A stretch of 64,000 bases of DNA from Aeromicrobium piscarium (GTDB taxonomy: Bacteria; Actinomycetota; Actinomycetes; Propionibacteriales; Nocardioidaceae). Position 1 is the first letter of the stretch; each line of letters opens with the position of its first letter. The DNA is taken from positions 294,573 to 358,572 of the forward strand of contig NZ_VLNT01000001.1 of the NCBI RefSeq assembly GCF_007421815.1, given 5' to 3'. The notes under the pieces were generated by a model. That model did no database searches. It was not told the DNA's origin and was given only the letters and a program-made list of their open reading frames with translations. The position numbers and the translations under genes were made by a program. Below, piece by piece: positions 19,043-29,001 of this stretch.

Positions 19043-19317
19043 GACCACCGCGCAGTCGCGGATCGAGGATCTATCTGATCCAGCTGGCCGCCGTGCTCGT
19101 CGGCCTGGTGCTGGTGATCGCGGGCGCCTGGCGGGTAGGCGTGGCTACGGTGGGCGCGTCCTTCCTCATCGCGGCAGCGCTGCGCGCCGTGGTGACGCCC
19201 GACCAGTACGGCATGCTGCGAGTGCGGGGCAAGGCCTTCGACATGGCGTGGATGCTGGTGCTCGGCGGATCGCTGGTCTTCCTCGCGGTCAACATCCCCT
19301 CGCAACCACCGCTATGA
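19039..19317 (+). CDS. DUF3017 small membrane protein
   Basis: A 92-residue protein with three hydrophobic helices ([58 protein letters not shown]) joined by [15 protein letters not shown], the DUF3017 signature. It starts at GTG 19039, overlapping the folD stop by four bases, so translation is coupled. Function unknown; the constant pairing with folD in relatives is the main clue. Confidence 0.85.
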   Translation: MRPPRSRGSRIYLIQLAAVLVGLVLVIAGAWRVGVATVGASFLIAAALRAVVTPDQYGMLRVRGKAFDMAWMLVLGGSLVFLAVNIPSQPPL

Positions 19318-19329
19318 CCCGCTGACGCG

Positions 19330-19385
19330 ATGTGGCCGGTTGTGGCCCGTTTCCTCGATGAAGAACGGGCCACAACCGGCCACAT
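19330..19385. repeat. Perfect 22-bp inverted repeat between convergent genes
   Basis: Arms at 19330-19351 (ATGTGGCCGGTTGTGGCCCG...) and 19364-19385 are perfect complements around a 12-base loop (TCCTCGATGAAG). It lies between DUF3017 and the end of mdh. It may terminate both transcripts, but lacks a T-tract and its arms contain the internal repeat TGTGGCC. Confidence 0.8.
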
Positions 19386-19409
19386 GTCATGCCGAGACGG
19401 CGCTGGGGC

Positions 19410-20453
<1,044 letters not shown>

Positions 20454-21035
20454 TCACGTCTCGGGCCGTGTGACGGTATAGGTCAGGTGGGCGAACTGTC
20501 CGCGCCGCTCGACATCGACCAGATGCAGGCGATCGGGACCCAGGCGCCGGGGCAACAGCGGCGCGCCGGCTCCGAGCGTTGCTGGCGCGACCGTGGCCTG
20601 GATCTCGTGGAGCGCGCCGGCATCGTCGAACTGTCCGACGAGGTCTCCACCTCCCATCAGCCAGACATCGCGGCCTTGGGCACGGTCGGTGATGGTCTCG
20701 AGATATCCGGCGGGATCGCCGGAGAGGATCGTGACGTCCGCCCCGGCCGGAAGGGGGAGATCACGGCTGGTGAAGAGGAAGGCGGGCTTGCCGGCGACAG
20801 TGTCCGGCCACGTCTCGGGGTGGTCGAGCACGCCGGTCTCGTCGAGGAGCCAACGATAGGTGGACGACCCCATGACCACCGCTCCGACGGAGTCGGTGAA
20901 GGAGCTGAACGCGTCGGCGTGCTCGGGGTCGGCCGTGTCGCTTCCCTCGACGGCGAACAACCAGCTGAGCGAGTGGTCGGTATCGGCGAGATAGCCGTCG
21001 AGTGTGGTGGCGGTCAGGTAGACGAAACGGCTCAT
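20454..21035 (-). CDS. Dihydrofolate reductase family protein (RibD C-terminal fold)
   Basis: A 193-residue protein beginning MSRFVYLTATTLDGYLADTD, with VGAVVMGSSTYRWLLDETG, PAFLFTSRDLPLPAGADV, and VWLMGGGDLVGQFDDAGALH. These fit the DHFR-like RibD_C group (YwjB/YyaP type), NADPH reductases of unknown substrate rather than true folA. It is downstream of katA in the same direction, with a terminator between, so it is likely transcribed separately. Confidence 0.8.
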   Translation of the reverse strand: MSRFVYLTATTLDGYLADTDHSLSWLFAVEGSDTADPEHADAFSSFTDSVGAVVMGSSTYRWLLDETGVLDHPETWPDTVAGKPAFLFTSRDLPLPAGADVTILSGDPAGYLETITDRAQGRDVWLMGGGDLVGQFDDAGALHEIQATVAPATLGAGAPLLPRRLGPDRLHLVDVERRGQFAHLTYTVTRPET

Positions 21036-21076
21036 GTCGCGACTCTAGGTGACGACACTGACAACCGGTACCGACG

Positions 21077-21113
21077 ACGAAGGGCCGCCCATCGGATGAT
21101 GGACGGCCCTCGT
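21077..21113 (-). terminator. Terminator hairpin after katA
   Basis: ACGAAGGGCCGCCCA (21077-21091) pairs with TGGACGGCCCTCGT (21100-21113), with one bulge and one G-U pair, a few bases beyond the katA stop on the minus strand. Confidence 0.7.
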
Positions 21114-21123
21114 GCAGCCGGGG

Positions 21124-22719
21124 TCAGCCGGCGTGGGTGTTCGGCTCCGTGATCGGTGCGGAGGCGTTGGCCTTGGCCGCATCGTCCTCGCTGCCGGGAT
21201 TGGGCTCGCCCTGTCCGGCGCGGACGAGCTCCTCGATCTTCTTGCCGGTCTGCTCGTCGACATTCTTCCAGTAGAGGAATGCGCGCTCGAGCACGTCTCC
21301 CTTCACTCCGCCGAGCAGGTGGCCGGCGACGGTCTGGACGAAGGCCTCGCGCTGCTCGTCGTTCCAGACTTCGCGGACCAAGTGTCCCGGCTGTGACCAG
21401 TCGTCGTCCTCGGCGCGCAGCGTGTAGGCCTGGCGGACCATCTCGCCGTCGGTCTCCCAGCCGTCGGATACCGTCCCGGTCTCGTCGGCGTAGCCGCGGC
21501 CGAAGGAGTTCGGCGCGTACACCGGGGCGTCGCCGGAGTGCTGGTAGGCCATCGACCCGTCGAAGGTGTACGTGTTCTGGTGCTGGGTGTTCTTCGCCTG
21601 ATTGACCGGCAGCTGGTGGTAGTTGGTGCCGATGCGGTAACGGTGCGTGTCCGAGTACGCGAACGTGCGGCCGAGCAGCATCTTGTCCGGGCTGAAGCCG
21701 ATGCCGGGCACGACGGCCGAGGGCTCGAACGCGGCCTGCTCGATCTCGGCGAAGAAGTTCTCCGGGTTCCGGTTCAGGGTCATGGTGCCGACCTTCACCA
21801 GCGGGTAGTCGCTGTGCGGCCAGATCTTGGTGAGGTCGAAGGGGTTGATCCGGTAGGTCTTGGCGTCCTCATAGGGCATGAGCTGCACTGAGAGGGTCCA
21901 GGACGGGAACTCGCCGTTCTCGATCGACTCGTAGAGGTCGCGACGATGGAAATCGGCGTCATGACCGGCGATGCGGTCGGCCTCGTCGCCCGTCAGTCCC
22001 TCGACGCCCTGGTTGCTGTGGAAGTGGTACTTGACCCAGTGCTTCTCACCGGCCTCGTTGATCCACAGGTAGGTGTGCGAGCCGTAGCCGTTCATGTGGC
22101 GGTAGGTCTTGGGGATACCGCGGTCGCCCATCAGGTAGGTGACCTGGTGCGCGGACTCGGGGTTGAGCGTCCAGAAGTCCCACTGCATGTTGTTGTCGCG
22201 CAGGCCGTTGCCGCCGCGTCGCTTCTGCGAGCGGATGAAGTGCGGGAACTTCATGGTGTCGCGCACGAAGAAGACCGGTGTGTTGTTGCCGACGAGGTCG
22301 TAGTTGCCTTCGGTGGTGTAGAACTTCAGCGCGAAGCCGCGGGGGTCGCGCCAGGTGTCGGGTGAGCCCTGCTCGCCGGCGACGGTCGAGAAGCGCGCCA
22401 GCATCTCGGTCTGCACGCCCTTCTGGAAGAGCGCGGCCTTGGTGTAGGCGCTGACATCCTCGGTGGTCTCGAAGACGCCGAAGGCGCCCGAGCCCTTGGC
22501 GTGCACGTTGCGCTCGGGCACGCGCTCGCGGTTGAAGTGCGCCATCTGCTCGATGAAGTGGGTGTCGTGCAGGAGGATCGGGCCGTCGGCGCCGACGGTG
22601 AGGCTGTTGCGGTCAGAGGTCGCGGGGGCACCGGTCTGGGTCGTCGACCCGAGGTCGGCTTCCGGAGTGGGCTTGGCGGCGAATGAGGTGCCGTCGGTCG
22701 GCTGAGGAATCTGTGCCAT
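21124..22719 (-). CDS. katA: Catalase (haem, monofunctional)
   Basis: A 531-residue catalase that dismutates hydrogen peroxide in the cytosol. The active-site His lies in [18 protein letters not shown], the distal Asn in [17 protein letters not shown], and the haem-ligand Tyr in [23 protein letters not shown] 22719 is preceded by AAGGAGAG; the in-frame extension to 22767 runs into furA. A short acidic tail ([20 protein letters not shown]) ends the protein. It is 11 bases after furA and shares its promoter, so it should be induced when FurA loses metal or is oxidised. Confidence 0.96.
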   Translation of the reverse strand: MAQIPQPTDGTSFAAKPTPEADLGSTTQTGAPATSDRNSLTVGADGPILLHDTHFIEQMAHFNRERVPERNVHAKGSGAFGVFETTEDVSAYTKAALFQKGVQTEMLARFSTVAGEQGSPDTWRDPRGFALKFYTTEGNYDLVGNNTPVFFVRDTMKFPHFIRSQKRRGGNGLRDNNMQWDFWTLNPESAHQVTYLMGDRGIPKTYRHMNGYGSHTYLWINEAGEKHWVKYHFHSNQGVEGLTGDEADRIAGHDADFHRRDLYESIENGEFPSWTLSVQLMPYEDAKTYRINPFDLTKIWPHSDYPLVKVGTMTLNRNPENFFAEIEQAAFEPSAVVPGIGFSPDKMLLGRTFAYSDTHRYRIGTNYHQLPVNQAKNTQHQNTYTFDGSMAYQHSGDAPVYAPNSFGRGYADETGTVSDGWETDGEMVRQAYTLRAEDDDWSQPGHLVREVWNDEQREAFVQTVAGHLLGGVKGDVLERAFLYWKNVDEQTGKKIEELVRAGQGEPNPGSEDDAAKANASAPITEPNTHAG

Positions 22720-22730
22720 GGTGACTCTCC

Positions 22731-23195
22731 TTAGTGGGTGGATGTGGCGGCCGAGCACGTAGGGCACAGGCCCCAGAACGTGACCTCGGCTTCGTCGATG
22801 GCGAATCCGTGGGACTGCGCGGGGGTGAGACAGGGGGCCTCGCCGACGGCGCAGTCGACGTCTTCGACCGCTCCGCAGGAACGGCAGACGAGGTGGTGGT
22901 GGTTGTCGCCGACGCGCCGCTCGTAGAGGGCGGGAGAGCCGGCGGGTTCGATGCGGCGCAGGAGGCCGGCCCGGGTGAGATCGCCGAGCACGTTGTAGAC
23001 GGCCTGCACCGAGGTGCCGGGGAGGGTCTCACGGACGCTGCGGAAGACCGTGTCGGCGGGGACGTGCGGCTGGCGGGCGACGACGCCGAGGACGGTCAGC
23101 CGGCCGGTCGTGACGCGCAGACCGGCGGTCTGCAGTTGCTCGCGCGGGGTCGGATACTCGCCGGGAGGCGAGGTGATCGGAGCCGTTGCGGTCAT
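22731..23195 (-). CDS. furA: Fur family peroxide/metal regulator (FurA/PerR type)
   Basis: A 154-residue Fur protein. The winged helix is at about residues 15-85 ([20 protein letters not shown]); the metal site includes [19 protein letters not shown]. Zinc-type CxxC pairs appear in CRSCG and CPTC near the C-terminus. It precedes katA, as furA precedes katG in mycobacteria. TAAACT six bases before the ATG suggests a leaderless start, although GGGAGC in the gap could also act as a ribosome site. It probably represses its own operon. Confidence 0.93.
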   Translation of the reverse strand: MTATAPITSPPGEYPTPREQLQTAGLRVTTGRLTVLGVVARQPHVPADTVFRSVRETLPGTSVQAVYNVLGDLTRAGLLRRIEPAGSPALYERRVGDNHHHLVCRSCGAVEDVDCAVGEAPCLTPAQSHGFAIDEAEVTFWGLCPTCSAATSTH

Positions 23196-23201
23196 GCTCC
23201 C

Positions 23202-23231
23202 AGTTTAGTCTTTGTTTTGAGTTCTTCAAAG
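23202..23231 (-). promoter_or_regulatory. furA-katA promoter with likely Fur site
   Basis: On the minus strand a -35 TTGAAG (23224-23229) and a -10 TAAACT (23202-23207) are separated by 16 bases. The AT-rich spacer contains an inverted repeat, CTTTG (23210-23214) and CAAAG (23227-23231) on the plus strand, overlapping the -35; it stands out in this GC-rich DNA and is a likely Fur operator. Confidence 0.65.
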
Positions 23232-23259
23232 AAAGGGCACCCTCAGTTCGTTCACCGGG

Positions 23260-24435
23260 TCAGGCGCGGAGTTCCTTCTCGAGGGTGGTCCATCGCCGTG
23301 CGCGCGCCTTGATCACGGTTCCGTCGAGTAGGCGCTCGATTCGGTGCGCTCGGTCGTCGATCGCGGCTTGGCTCTCGGTGCCGATGTCCTCGAGTAGCCG
23401 GAGGGCCACGGTGGCGTCATCGCGGATCGTCCAGCCACCGACGATCCGTCCGTCGGCCCAGATGGTGGGGCCGGCATTTCCGACATTGTCGAAGAGCTGC
23501 GCGGCGTGGTCGCCGAGGTACCACGAGCGCTGTTTCCAGCCCATGGTGGTGGAGTCGAGGGCGGGCAGGAGGGCGACCCACGACGGGGGCTCGGGGGTGG
23601 CGGCGAGGTCGTCGGATAACGCGATCGCGGGGCCGGATTCGGTGCGAACCTCGGTCGTGTCGATGGCGGCCAGTGCGGCGCGGGCTGTGGTCTTGGTCCA
23701 CCCGGTCCACCAGCAGAGGTCCTCCAGTGGGGCCGGTCCGTAGGCGGCGAGCCAGCGCCTGGCGATCTCGCGAGCGGCGTCCTCGGGGGTCGGCCGTTCG
23801 GTGAGCGCCGGTGTCCAGGTCTCGGCAGCGCACCAGGTGAACTGGGTCGAGGCCCAGGTGCCGGCCGGCTTGGCGCGGACGACGTGCCCCTCGGCGGACA
23901 TCAAGGTCAGAAGGCGGCTGGCCATCGACTGGGTGGTGGCATAGCGGGTGCCCGCGCCGATCTCGACGCGGGTGGTGAGGATCGGATCGGCGGCCGCGAG
24001 ATCGGCGCTTCGGAAGACGCCGAGGGCGGGGAGTGCGCCTCGCGCGGCGGCGTGGGCGTGGTCGAGGAAACGTTCTGGATCTTCGATGGCGGAGTCACGC
24101 AGCATGGTGAGCAGCTTGCGACGTTCGGGTGCCGCGACGCTGCGTGAGGTGGCGGCGAGGCAGGAGCCGGCGAGGTCGGCCGGGACGGCGAAGACGGTGC
24201 GTCGCATGGCCAGTACGCGGACGAGGGTGCGATCGGAGTACAGCGCTCGTTCCAGGTCGGCGATCGAGGGCTCGATGAGTCGTTCGCAGACGCCGATGGT
24301 CATCGAGGCGGGATCGGTGCTGTGCAGTGCGACGACACGCTGGGCGACTTCTTCGGAGCTGTCGGCGGGGGTAGCGAGCGCATGTCGCACTCCGAGGCGC
24401 CGCCGTCTTTCAGCGTCGTCGATCGTCACGGTCAT
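23260..24435 (-). CDS. Winged-helix DNA-binding domain protein (AlkZ/DUF1006 type)
   Basis: A 391-residue protein of the HTH_42 (YcaQ/AlkZ-like) family, whose bacterial members include DNA glycosylases for crosslinks. Starts VTIDDAERRRRLGVRHALAT; features include VVALHSTDPASMTIGVCERL, the repeated winged-helix modules, CWWTGWTKTTARAALAAI, and TIWADGRIVGGWTIRDDATV near the end. The AlkZ QxQ catalytic motif is not obvious here, so activity is not assumed. ATG 24435 follows TAGGAT by seven bases (leaderless). The long upstream in-frame extension crosses the palindromic repeats and is rejected. Confidence 0.75.
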   Translation of the reverse strand: MTVTIDDAERRRRLGVRHALATPADSSEEVAQRVVALHSTDPASMTIGVCERLIEPSIADLERALYSDRTLVRVLAMRRTVFAVPADLAGSCLAATSRSVAAPERRKLLTMLRDSAIEDPERFLDHAHAAARGALPALGVFRSADLAAADPILTTRVEIGAGTRYATTQSMASRLLTLMSAEGHVVRAKPAGTWASTQFTWCAAETWTPALTERPTPEDAAREIARRWLAAYGPAPLEDLCWWTGWTKTTARAALAAIDTTEVRTESGPAIALSDDLAATPEPPSWVALLPALDSTTMGWKQRSWYLGDHAAQLFDNVGNAGPTIWADGRIVGGWTIRDDATVALRLLEDIGTESQAAIDDRAHRIERLLDGTVIKARARRWTTLEKELRA

Positions 24436-24533
24436 GGAAGGGATCCTAGGGTCGCCATCGGTGGTTGCTCGGCGGACCCGGCGCTCTCCGCACTCGGTGT
24501 CGCCGCTCGTGAGCTGCTGCCTGCCCCGCGGCC

Positions 24534-24587
24534 ACGGAGGATGTGCTTCCGTCGCTGCTGGGGTAACCACAGAAGCACATCCTCCGT
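24534..24587. repeat. Palindromic GGATGTGC element, copy A
   Basis: Perfect 16-bp arms ACGGAGGATGTGCTTC (24534-24549) and GAAGCACATCCTCCGT (24572-24587) surround a 22-base loop. It is the cleanest member of a family of about 54-bp palindromes found five times in the window (24534, 24597, 30707, 30763, 62057). Confidence 0.85.
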
Positions 24588-24596
24588 CCTGCGAGA

Positions 24597-24650
24597 ACGA
24601 AGGATGTGTCTTTATGGCGGTCAGGGCAACCGCGGAAGCACATCCTTCGT
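24597..24650. repeat. Palindromic GGATGTGC element, copy B
   Basis: ACGAAGGATGTGTCTT at 24597 pairs with GAAGCACATCCTTCGT at 24635-24650; the central GGTCAGGGCAACC repeats the inner-stem pattern. It follows copy A after only nine bases, a tandem arrangement. The remaining 24651-24808 region shows no gene or clear signal, and copies A and B are the only structure I see between 24436 and 24808. Confidence 0.85.
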
Positions 24651-24808
24651 CCTGCAGGGCCGATTCCCCCGAGCGTCGTCTCACGAGTCTTTCCTGCGCG
24701 CCACGAGTGCCGCTGCGGATGGCGGTGAGCCATTCCGCAGTTCGTCGGCGAGAGTGCGGGATAGCTCACCACTCAGCGGCGTGAGCCCGCGCGCACCACC
24801 GCCGGAGC

Positions 24809-25609
24809 TCAGCCCGCACTATCCCAGCGCGCTACATGGAGTTCGTGACGGATGACGTCGACTCGGTTGGTGGTGATGGCGTCGACGCCCATCACGGCGA
24901 GGCGTCGCGCGACGCCGGGGGAGTCGACGGTCCACGCGGTGACGGTCTTGCCCCGTAGATGGATCTCGTCGATGACACGCCTTGTGAGAAGCGTCCCGTC
25001 GAGGTGGAACTCGTCGTAGCTGTCCAGATCGGCGGTGCTGGGCCGGCGAACGGCGGCCAGCGCGGTCTTCGCTCCCGGGATCGCGCGACGCACCGCGTCG
25101 ATCAGTGGCCGTTGAAAGCTCAGGAAGGTCACGTTCGGCCGACGACCCACCGTAGCAGCGAGGGCGGCGGCGAGGCGGACGGGATCGATCTGGGTGGCTT
25201 TCAACTCGATGCAGAGGGTCTGAGGCCGTCCGCGGAAGGCCTTGAGGATATCGGCGATGAACGGAAGAGGGGTGCCGGCCCACAGGGGCCCCTTCCACGC
25301 GCCGGCATCCAGCCGGGCGATCTCCGCTGCCGTGAAGTTCCAGACCGGTTCCTCTGACCGACCGGGGAAGACGCGTTCGACGTCGGTGGTGCGCCGTAAG
25401 GTCTGGTCGTGCAGGGCGACGATGTGGCCGTCGGCCGTCAGGTGCACGTCGAACTCGATGCCATCGGCCCCCAGAGTGGCGGCATCGAGCATGGCAGGGA
25501 GGGTGTTCTCCGGCGCCGTGAAGCTCTGGCCCCGGTGGCCGTTGATCCGTACCCGGCGGGTTCCGTCGACGATCCCGGTGATGGTGCCTTCGGTCGGTTC
25601 AGTCGTCAT
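24809..25609 (-). CDS. Glycerophosphodiester phosphodiesterase
   Basis: A 266-residue GDPD-family enzyme that hydrolyses glycerophosphodiesters to glycerol-3-phosphate and an alcohol. The catalytic block is clear: NGHRGQSFTAPENTLPAMLD, GADGIEFDVHLTADGHIVAL, HDQTLRRTTD, with CIELKATQ and VTAWTVDSPGVARRLAVMGV later. No signal peptide is seen, so it is probably cytosolic. ATG 25609 follows GTGGGAAAC; an in-frame start at 25639 is possible. Confidence 0.88.
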   Translation of the reverse strand: MTTEPTEGTITGIVDGTRRVRINGHRGQSFTAPENTLPAMLDAATLGADGIEFDVHLTADGHIVALHDQTLRRTTDVERVFPGRSEEPVWNFTAAEIARLDAGAWKGPLWAGTPLPFIADILKAFRGRPQTLCIELKATQIDPVRLAAALAATVGRRPNVTFLSFQRPLIDAVRRAIPGAKTALAAVRRPSTADLDSYDEFHLDGTLLTRRVIDEIHLRGKTVTAWTVDSPGVARRLAVMGVDAITTNRVDVIRHELHVARWDSAG

Positions 25610-25690
25610 GTTTCCCACGGTGCGCTCCCCGGGTGACACCTTCGACGCGAGAAGGTGAACAGCGGGCGACGAAACCGCCTCGGGCTGGTC

Positions 25691-26416
25691 TCAGAGGGAG
25701 GAGAGGAGGTTGAGAACCTCCGGCACTCGGTTGAGAGCGTCGCGTGCAATGAGGAATCCGACGATGCCCACGATCCAGGCCGTCGTCTCGCCGCCGTTCT
25801 TCTCCATCCATCGAGCCACGCGTTGCAGCAACGGCTCGACGAGCCTGCGCGCCACCAGTCGCAGCAGCATCAGCACCAGCGCCGGCAGGATCATGACGAA
25901 GCAGTAGGCGGTGAGGAGAGCGAGCCGTTCTGCCCAGCTGAGGTCGGCTGTGCTGATGAGACCGGTGGCGGCGAGATACGGCAGCATCGTCGCGACTTCG
26001 ATGAGCGCTGCCGCGAGCGCGACGCCGACCAGGGGCAGGAGCCCTCCCTCGTCGCCCATGATCCGCGAACGCCAGCGCATGATCCGACCCGGCTCCTCCT
26101 GACGATCGATGCCTTTCTTCTTGCCGATGAAGAAGCTCCACACCAGCAGGGCGACGCCGACAACCAGTTGAACGCGTGCTGCCGCGGGGTGGTCGAGGAG
26201 GGCGTCGAGATCGCCGATGAACGTGTCGAGGCCCGCGACGAGCAGAACGCCCACCGCGAGGTAGAAGCCGGCGACTGTCGTGAGGAAGACCACGATCCGC
26301 CCGGCGCGTAGACGGCCGGGGGTGAGCAGGAACCAGATCGGGATCAACAGCGTCCCGAAGCTCGTCGAGTCGATGAGGGCGAGCACCCCGAGCGGCGCGA
26401 GGAGTTCTGGCGTCAT
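25691..26416 (-). CDS. GAP/Sap-type polytopic membrane protein
   Basis: A 241-residue membrane protein with about six helices, of the GAP/Sap (sulfolipid-addressing, LysE-like) group: MTPELLAPLGVLALIDSTSF, GTLLIPIWFLLTPGR, FLTTVAGFYLAVGVLLVAG, FVMILPALVLMLLRLVARRL. A cytosolic basic loop (FFIGKKKGIDRQEEPGRIMR) separates the halves. In mycobacteria such proteins help glycolipid transport; the substrate here is unknown. ATG 26416 is chosen over 26458 because it gives the family start. Confidence 0.75.
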   Translation of the reverse strand: MTPELLAPLGVLALIDSTSFGTLLIPIWFLLTPGRLRAGRIVVFLTTVAGFYLAVGVLLVAGLDTFIGDLDALLDHPAAARVQLVVGVALLVWSFFIGKKKGIDRQEEPGRIMRWRSRIMGDEGGLLPLVGVALAAALIEVATMLPYLAATGLISTADLSWAERLALLTAYCFVMILPALVLMLLRLVARRLVEPLLQRVARWMEKNGGETTAWIVGIVGFLIARDALNRVPEVLNLLSSL

Positions 26417-26533
26417 GACGCCAGTCTCTGGTGCATCGAGTCCGCTGACGTCGGGCAAGAGACTGATGGCCGGCGGTCTGGTCTACATCCTTCGATCGAC
26501 TTCGCCGTGTGGCGGATGTGCTGGGATGTAGGC

Positions 26534-27748
26534 GTGGAGAGAATCGGCGCGGTATGGCGCGATCGGGTGCGGGCGACGGAGCGCAGCCGTGACATCAGCG
26601 ATGCCGTCTTCACCTTCGCGGCCGGTGGTGCCTTCGTGGCGGTCGGTCTCGTCAATACCGGCGGTCGGTCCCCGGGGCTCACGGCGGACTCCCGCTGGCT
26701 GTACCTGCTGCCGTTGACGGCGATCTGTCTGGTGATGGTGGCCAAGAGGCGCCACCCGCTCGCAGCGTTGGCCGCCGGCGCGGTCATCTTCGGTGTCGAC
26801 GTCGTGATGGGCGGCAGCATCGGGACGCTTCTCGGTTTCTTCGATCTGATCTACGCTGCCGCCCTCCGCGGCCCGGCGACGTGGGTTCGCCGGCTCGAAG
26901 TGGGCGTGGGGGTGCTGGTGCCGGTCGCGGCGGCCACAACCTTCGTCGTCTCGGGGGACCCGCAGGTGAGTCTTCTCGTGGGCTTGGCGGTGTTCGCTGT
27001 GCTCGGCACGCCGTTGTGGTGGGGGCGGTCGGTGCGTCATCAGACGGAGCTCGCCGAATTGGCGGCGGAGCGCGCCCGCGACCTGGAGCGACTGGCCGAA
27101 CTGCGCAGCGAGGAGGTGGTGCGCGAAGAGCGCACGCAGATGGCGCGCGACCTCCACGATGCGCTCGCCGGTCAGCTGTCGACGATCGCGATCCAGTCCG
27201 AGAGCATCCTCGCGACGCCGACGGCGAGCCCGGAACGCCATGAGCAGGGACTTCGCGCGATACGCTCCGCGAGCGTGCTGGCGTTGCGGGAGATGCGGGC
27301 GATGATCGGACTCTTGCGCACCGGGGCGGAGCCCTCGACCTCGCCGGCCCGCCTCGCCGAGCTCGATGAGCTCGTGGCGAGTTTCGCCGGTCAGGGCTTG
27401 CGGGTCGAGCTGGTCGTGCCACCGGAGCTGCCGTCGCTGCCCGCGGCGGTCGACCAGGCCGCGTATCGGATCGTTCAGGAGTCGTTGACCAATGAGCTGA
27501 AGCACGGCGGGGGCGGCGGTGTGAGAGCGGCGGTCACCATGCGGCACGGATGTCTGGGTATCGAGGTCACGGGAAGACCGCGCGTGGGAGCGCCGCCTGT
27601 CGCCTCCGAGCAGGGCGGTATCGGCCTGTTGACGATGCGCGAGCGTGCTGAGGCATTGGGCGGCACCTTCGAGGCCGGCTGTCGCGAGGATGGCGACGGC
27701 AGCAGATGGCGGATCCGCGCCACGATTCCGCTGGAGGAGATCTCATGA
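26534..27748 (+). CDS. Sensor histidine kinase (NarL-type, HisKA_3)
   Basis: About 404 residues. Several N-terminal hydrophobic helices (about residues 20-145) form a membrane sensor without a large extracytoplasmic loop. The dimerisation/phosphoacceptor block reads ERTQMARDLHDALAGQLSTI with the His in DLHDAL; the ATPase part has IVQESLTNELKHGGGGG (N box) and GGIGLLTMRERAEALGGTFE. It overlaps its response regulator by four bases (ATGA), so they are co-translated. The start may be GTG 26534 or GTG 26507. Confidence 0.9.
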   Translation: MERIGAVWRDRVRATERSRDISDAVFTFAAGGAFVAVGLVNTGGRSPGLTADSRWLYLLPLTAICLVMVAKRRHPLAALAAGAVIFGVDVVMGGSIGTLLGFFDLIYAAALRGPATWVRRLEVGVGVLVPVAAATTFVVSGDPQVSLLVGLAVFAVLGTPLWWGRSVRHQTELAELAAERARDLERLAELRSEEVVREERTQMARDLHDALAGQLSTIAIQSESILATPTASPERHEQGLRAIRSASVLALREMRAMIGLLRTGAEPSTSPARLAELDELVASFAGQGLRVELVVPPELPSLPAAVDQAAYRIVQESLTNELKHGGGGGVRAAVTMRHGCLGIEVTGRPRVGAPPVASEQGGIGLLTMRERAEALGGTFEAGCREDGDGSRWRIRATIPLEEIS

Positions 27749-28392
27749 CGACTCGGGTGCTCATCGCGGACGATCACGCCGCCATTCGCTCGGGTCTTCG
27801 CCTGATCTTGGACGATGCGGACGACATCGTGGTTGTGGGAGAGGCTGGAGATGGGGCGGCCGCGCTCGCCAATGCGCGGGCCCTGCTCCCGGATGTCGTT
27901 CTCATGGACATTCGCATGCCGGGGACCGACGGGATCGAGGCCACCGCGTCCATCGTCGGCGAGTCGTTGGCGGATGTCCTCGTCCTCACCACGTTCGACG
28001 TCGACGAGTACGTGTTCGGCGCGTTGCGCGCGGGCGCTGCCGGGTTCCTGCTCAAGACAGCGGATGCCGCGACGCTCGTCGACGCGGTTCGTCGGGTCGC
28101 GGCGGGTGAGGGGGTGTTGGCACCCGAGGTGACGCGCAGGACTCTCCGCGCGTTCGCCGAGCAAGCTCCGGCCCGACCGGCGGTGCCTTCTGTTCACATC
28201 GGTGAACTCACCGGCCGAGAGCGCGAGGTGCTCGCGGCGCTCGGACAGGGTCTGTCCAATGCTGACCTCGCCGCCGCGCTCCTGATCACGGAGGCGACGG
28301 CCAAGACGCACGTCTCACGCGTTCTCGCCAAGCTCGGCTGCTCCTCGCGTGTCCAGGCGGCGATCGTCGCCCGGGAGGCGGGCCTGGTCTGA
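27745..28392 (+). CDS. NarL/LuxR-type response regulator
   Basis: A 215-residue partner of the kinase. The receiver domain has IADDHAAIRSGLRLILDDAD, the phosphoacceptor Asp in VVLMDIRMPGTDGIEA, and LVLTTFDVDEY and LLKTADAATL. The C-terminal LuxR HTH reads LTGREREVLAALGQGLSNAD, ITEATAKTHVSRVLAKLGCS. Targets are unknown; a small secreted protein gene converges downstream with a terminator between. Confidence 0.93.
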   Translation: MTTRVLIADDHAAIRSGLRLILDDADDIVVVGEAGDGAAALANARALLPDVVLMDIRMPGTDGIEATASIVGESLADVLVLTTFDVDEYVFGALRAGAAGFLLKTADAATLVDAVRRVAAGEGVLAPEVTRRTLRAFAEQAPARPAVPSVHIGELTGREREVLAALGQGLSNADLAAALLITEATAKTHVSRVLAKLGCSSRVQAAIVAREAGLV

Positions 28393-28398
28393 GGGGGA

Positions 28399-28430
28399 AG
28401 TGGCGGCGAGCATGGAAGCCCGCCGCCACT
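28399..28430. terminator. Bidirectional terminator between response regulator and secreted protein genes
   Basis: AGTGGCGGC (28399-28407) pairs with GCCGCCACT (28422-28430) around a 14-base loop, placed between the two convergent stops at 28392 and 28444. Confidence 0.65.
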
Positions 28431-28443
28431 CCTCATCGATGGG

Positions 28444-28794
28444 TCAGCAGGAGTAGGTGCCTCGCAGGTGCACCGGCAACGGGTTGTTGCTCGTCACCTG
28501 GAAGTCCCACTTAGCGACCTCGCCGGGGGCGACCGTGCGGCACGGCGGGTCGGGCTGGAAGGCGATATCCGGCCTGACGCTCACCGAGGAGTCGCCGCAG
28601 TTGTGGTAGCGCGCGACGCGGTGATCGATCGTGTAGGTGCTGTAGCCGGCGGGGACGGTCTGGATCCACAGGCTGGCGTCCGATGAGCCGCACGGTACCG
28701 AATCGGCGCTGGCCGATGAGGTCCCGAGGGCGACGAAGCCGGCCGGGAGCAACACAGCTGCTGCGAGCGTCTTGGCGAATGTGCGGAGTTTCAT
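28444..28794 (-). CDS. Small secreted protein with two probable disulfides
   Basis: A 116-residue preprotein. The signal peptide is MKLRTFAKTLAAAVLLPAGF followed by VALGTSSASA, with likely cleavage after SASA. The mature part of about 85 residues has four cysteines (VPCGSSD, HNCGDSS, PCRTVAP, GTYSC at the C-terminus), suggesting two disulfides in a compact beta-rich domain. No family recognised. AAGGAGCTGAGAATC before the ATG gives a ribosome site. It converges on the two-component operon. Confidence 0.75.
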   Translation of the reverse strand: MKLRTFAKTLAAAVLLPAGFVALGTSSASADSVPCGSSDASLWIQTVPAGYSTYTIDHRVARYHNCGDSSVSVRPDIAFQPDPPCRTVAPGEVAKWDFQVTSNNPLPVHLRGTYSC

Positions 28795-28954
28795 GATTCT
28801 CAGCTCCTTCGGCAGTGACTCTCTGGCGTTTTACGGTAAACACATGCTGTGACCTGCTGCACAGAGAGAACCTGATGATCTCGTCCTCTGCGCTGGGATA
28901 CGAACGAAAGACTGTCTACCGACGGATCGCCGCATGGCCTGGAGATGCGCGAAG

Positions 28955-28982
28955 GCGCTCCCCATGTAGGCGGGGATGATCC
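28955..28982 (+). repeat. Solitary degenerate type I-E CRISPR repeat upstream of lysS
   Basis: A 28-base unit that matches 22 of 28 positions of the repeat at 30589: GCTCCCC arm, degenerate loop, then GGGGATGATCC. It is oriented the same way as the relic downstream of lysS. It ends five bases before the likely lysS -10 (TACGAT, 28988-28993). No second repeat lies within one spacer length on either side. Confidence 0.6.
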
Positions 28983-29001
28983 TTCCGTACGATGGGGGAC
29001 T

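Noticed and set aside
24534-24650. CRISPR array
   Set aside because: The units are palindromes with different loops and no constant-length spacers.
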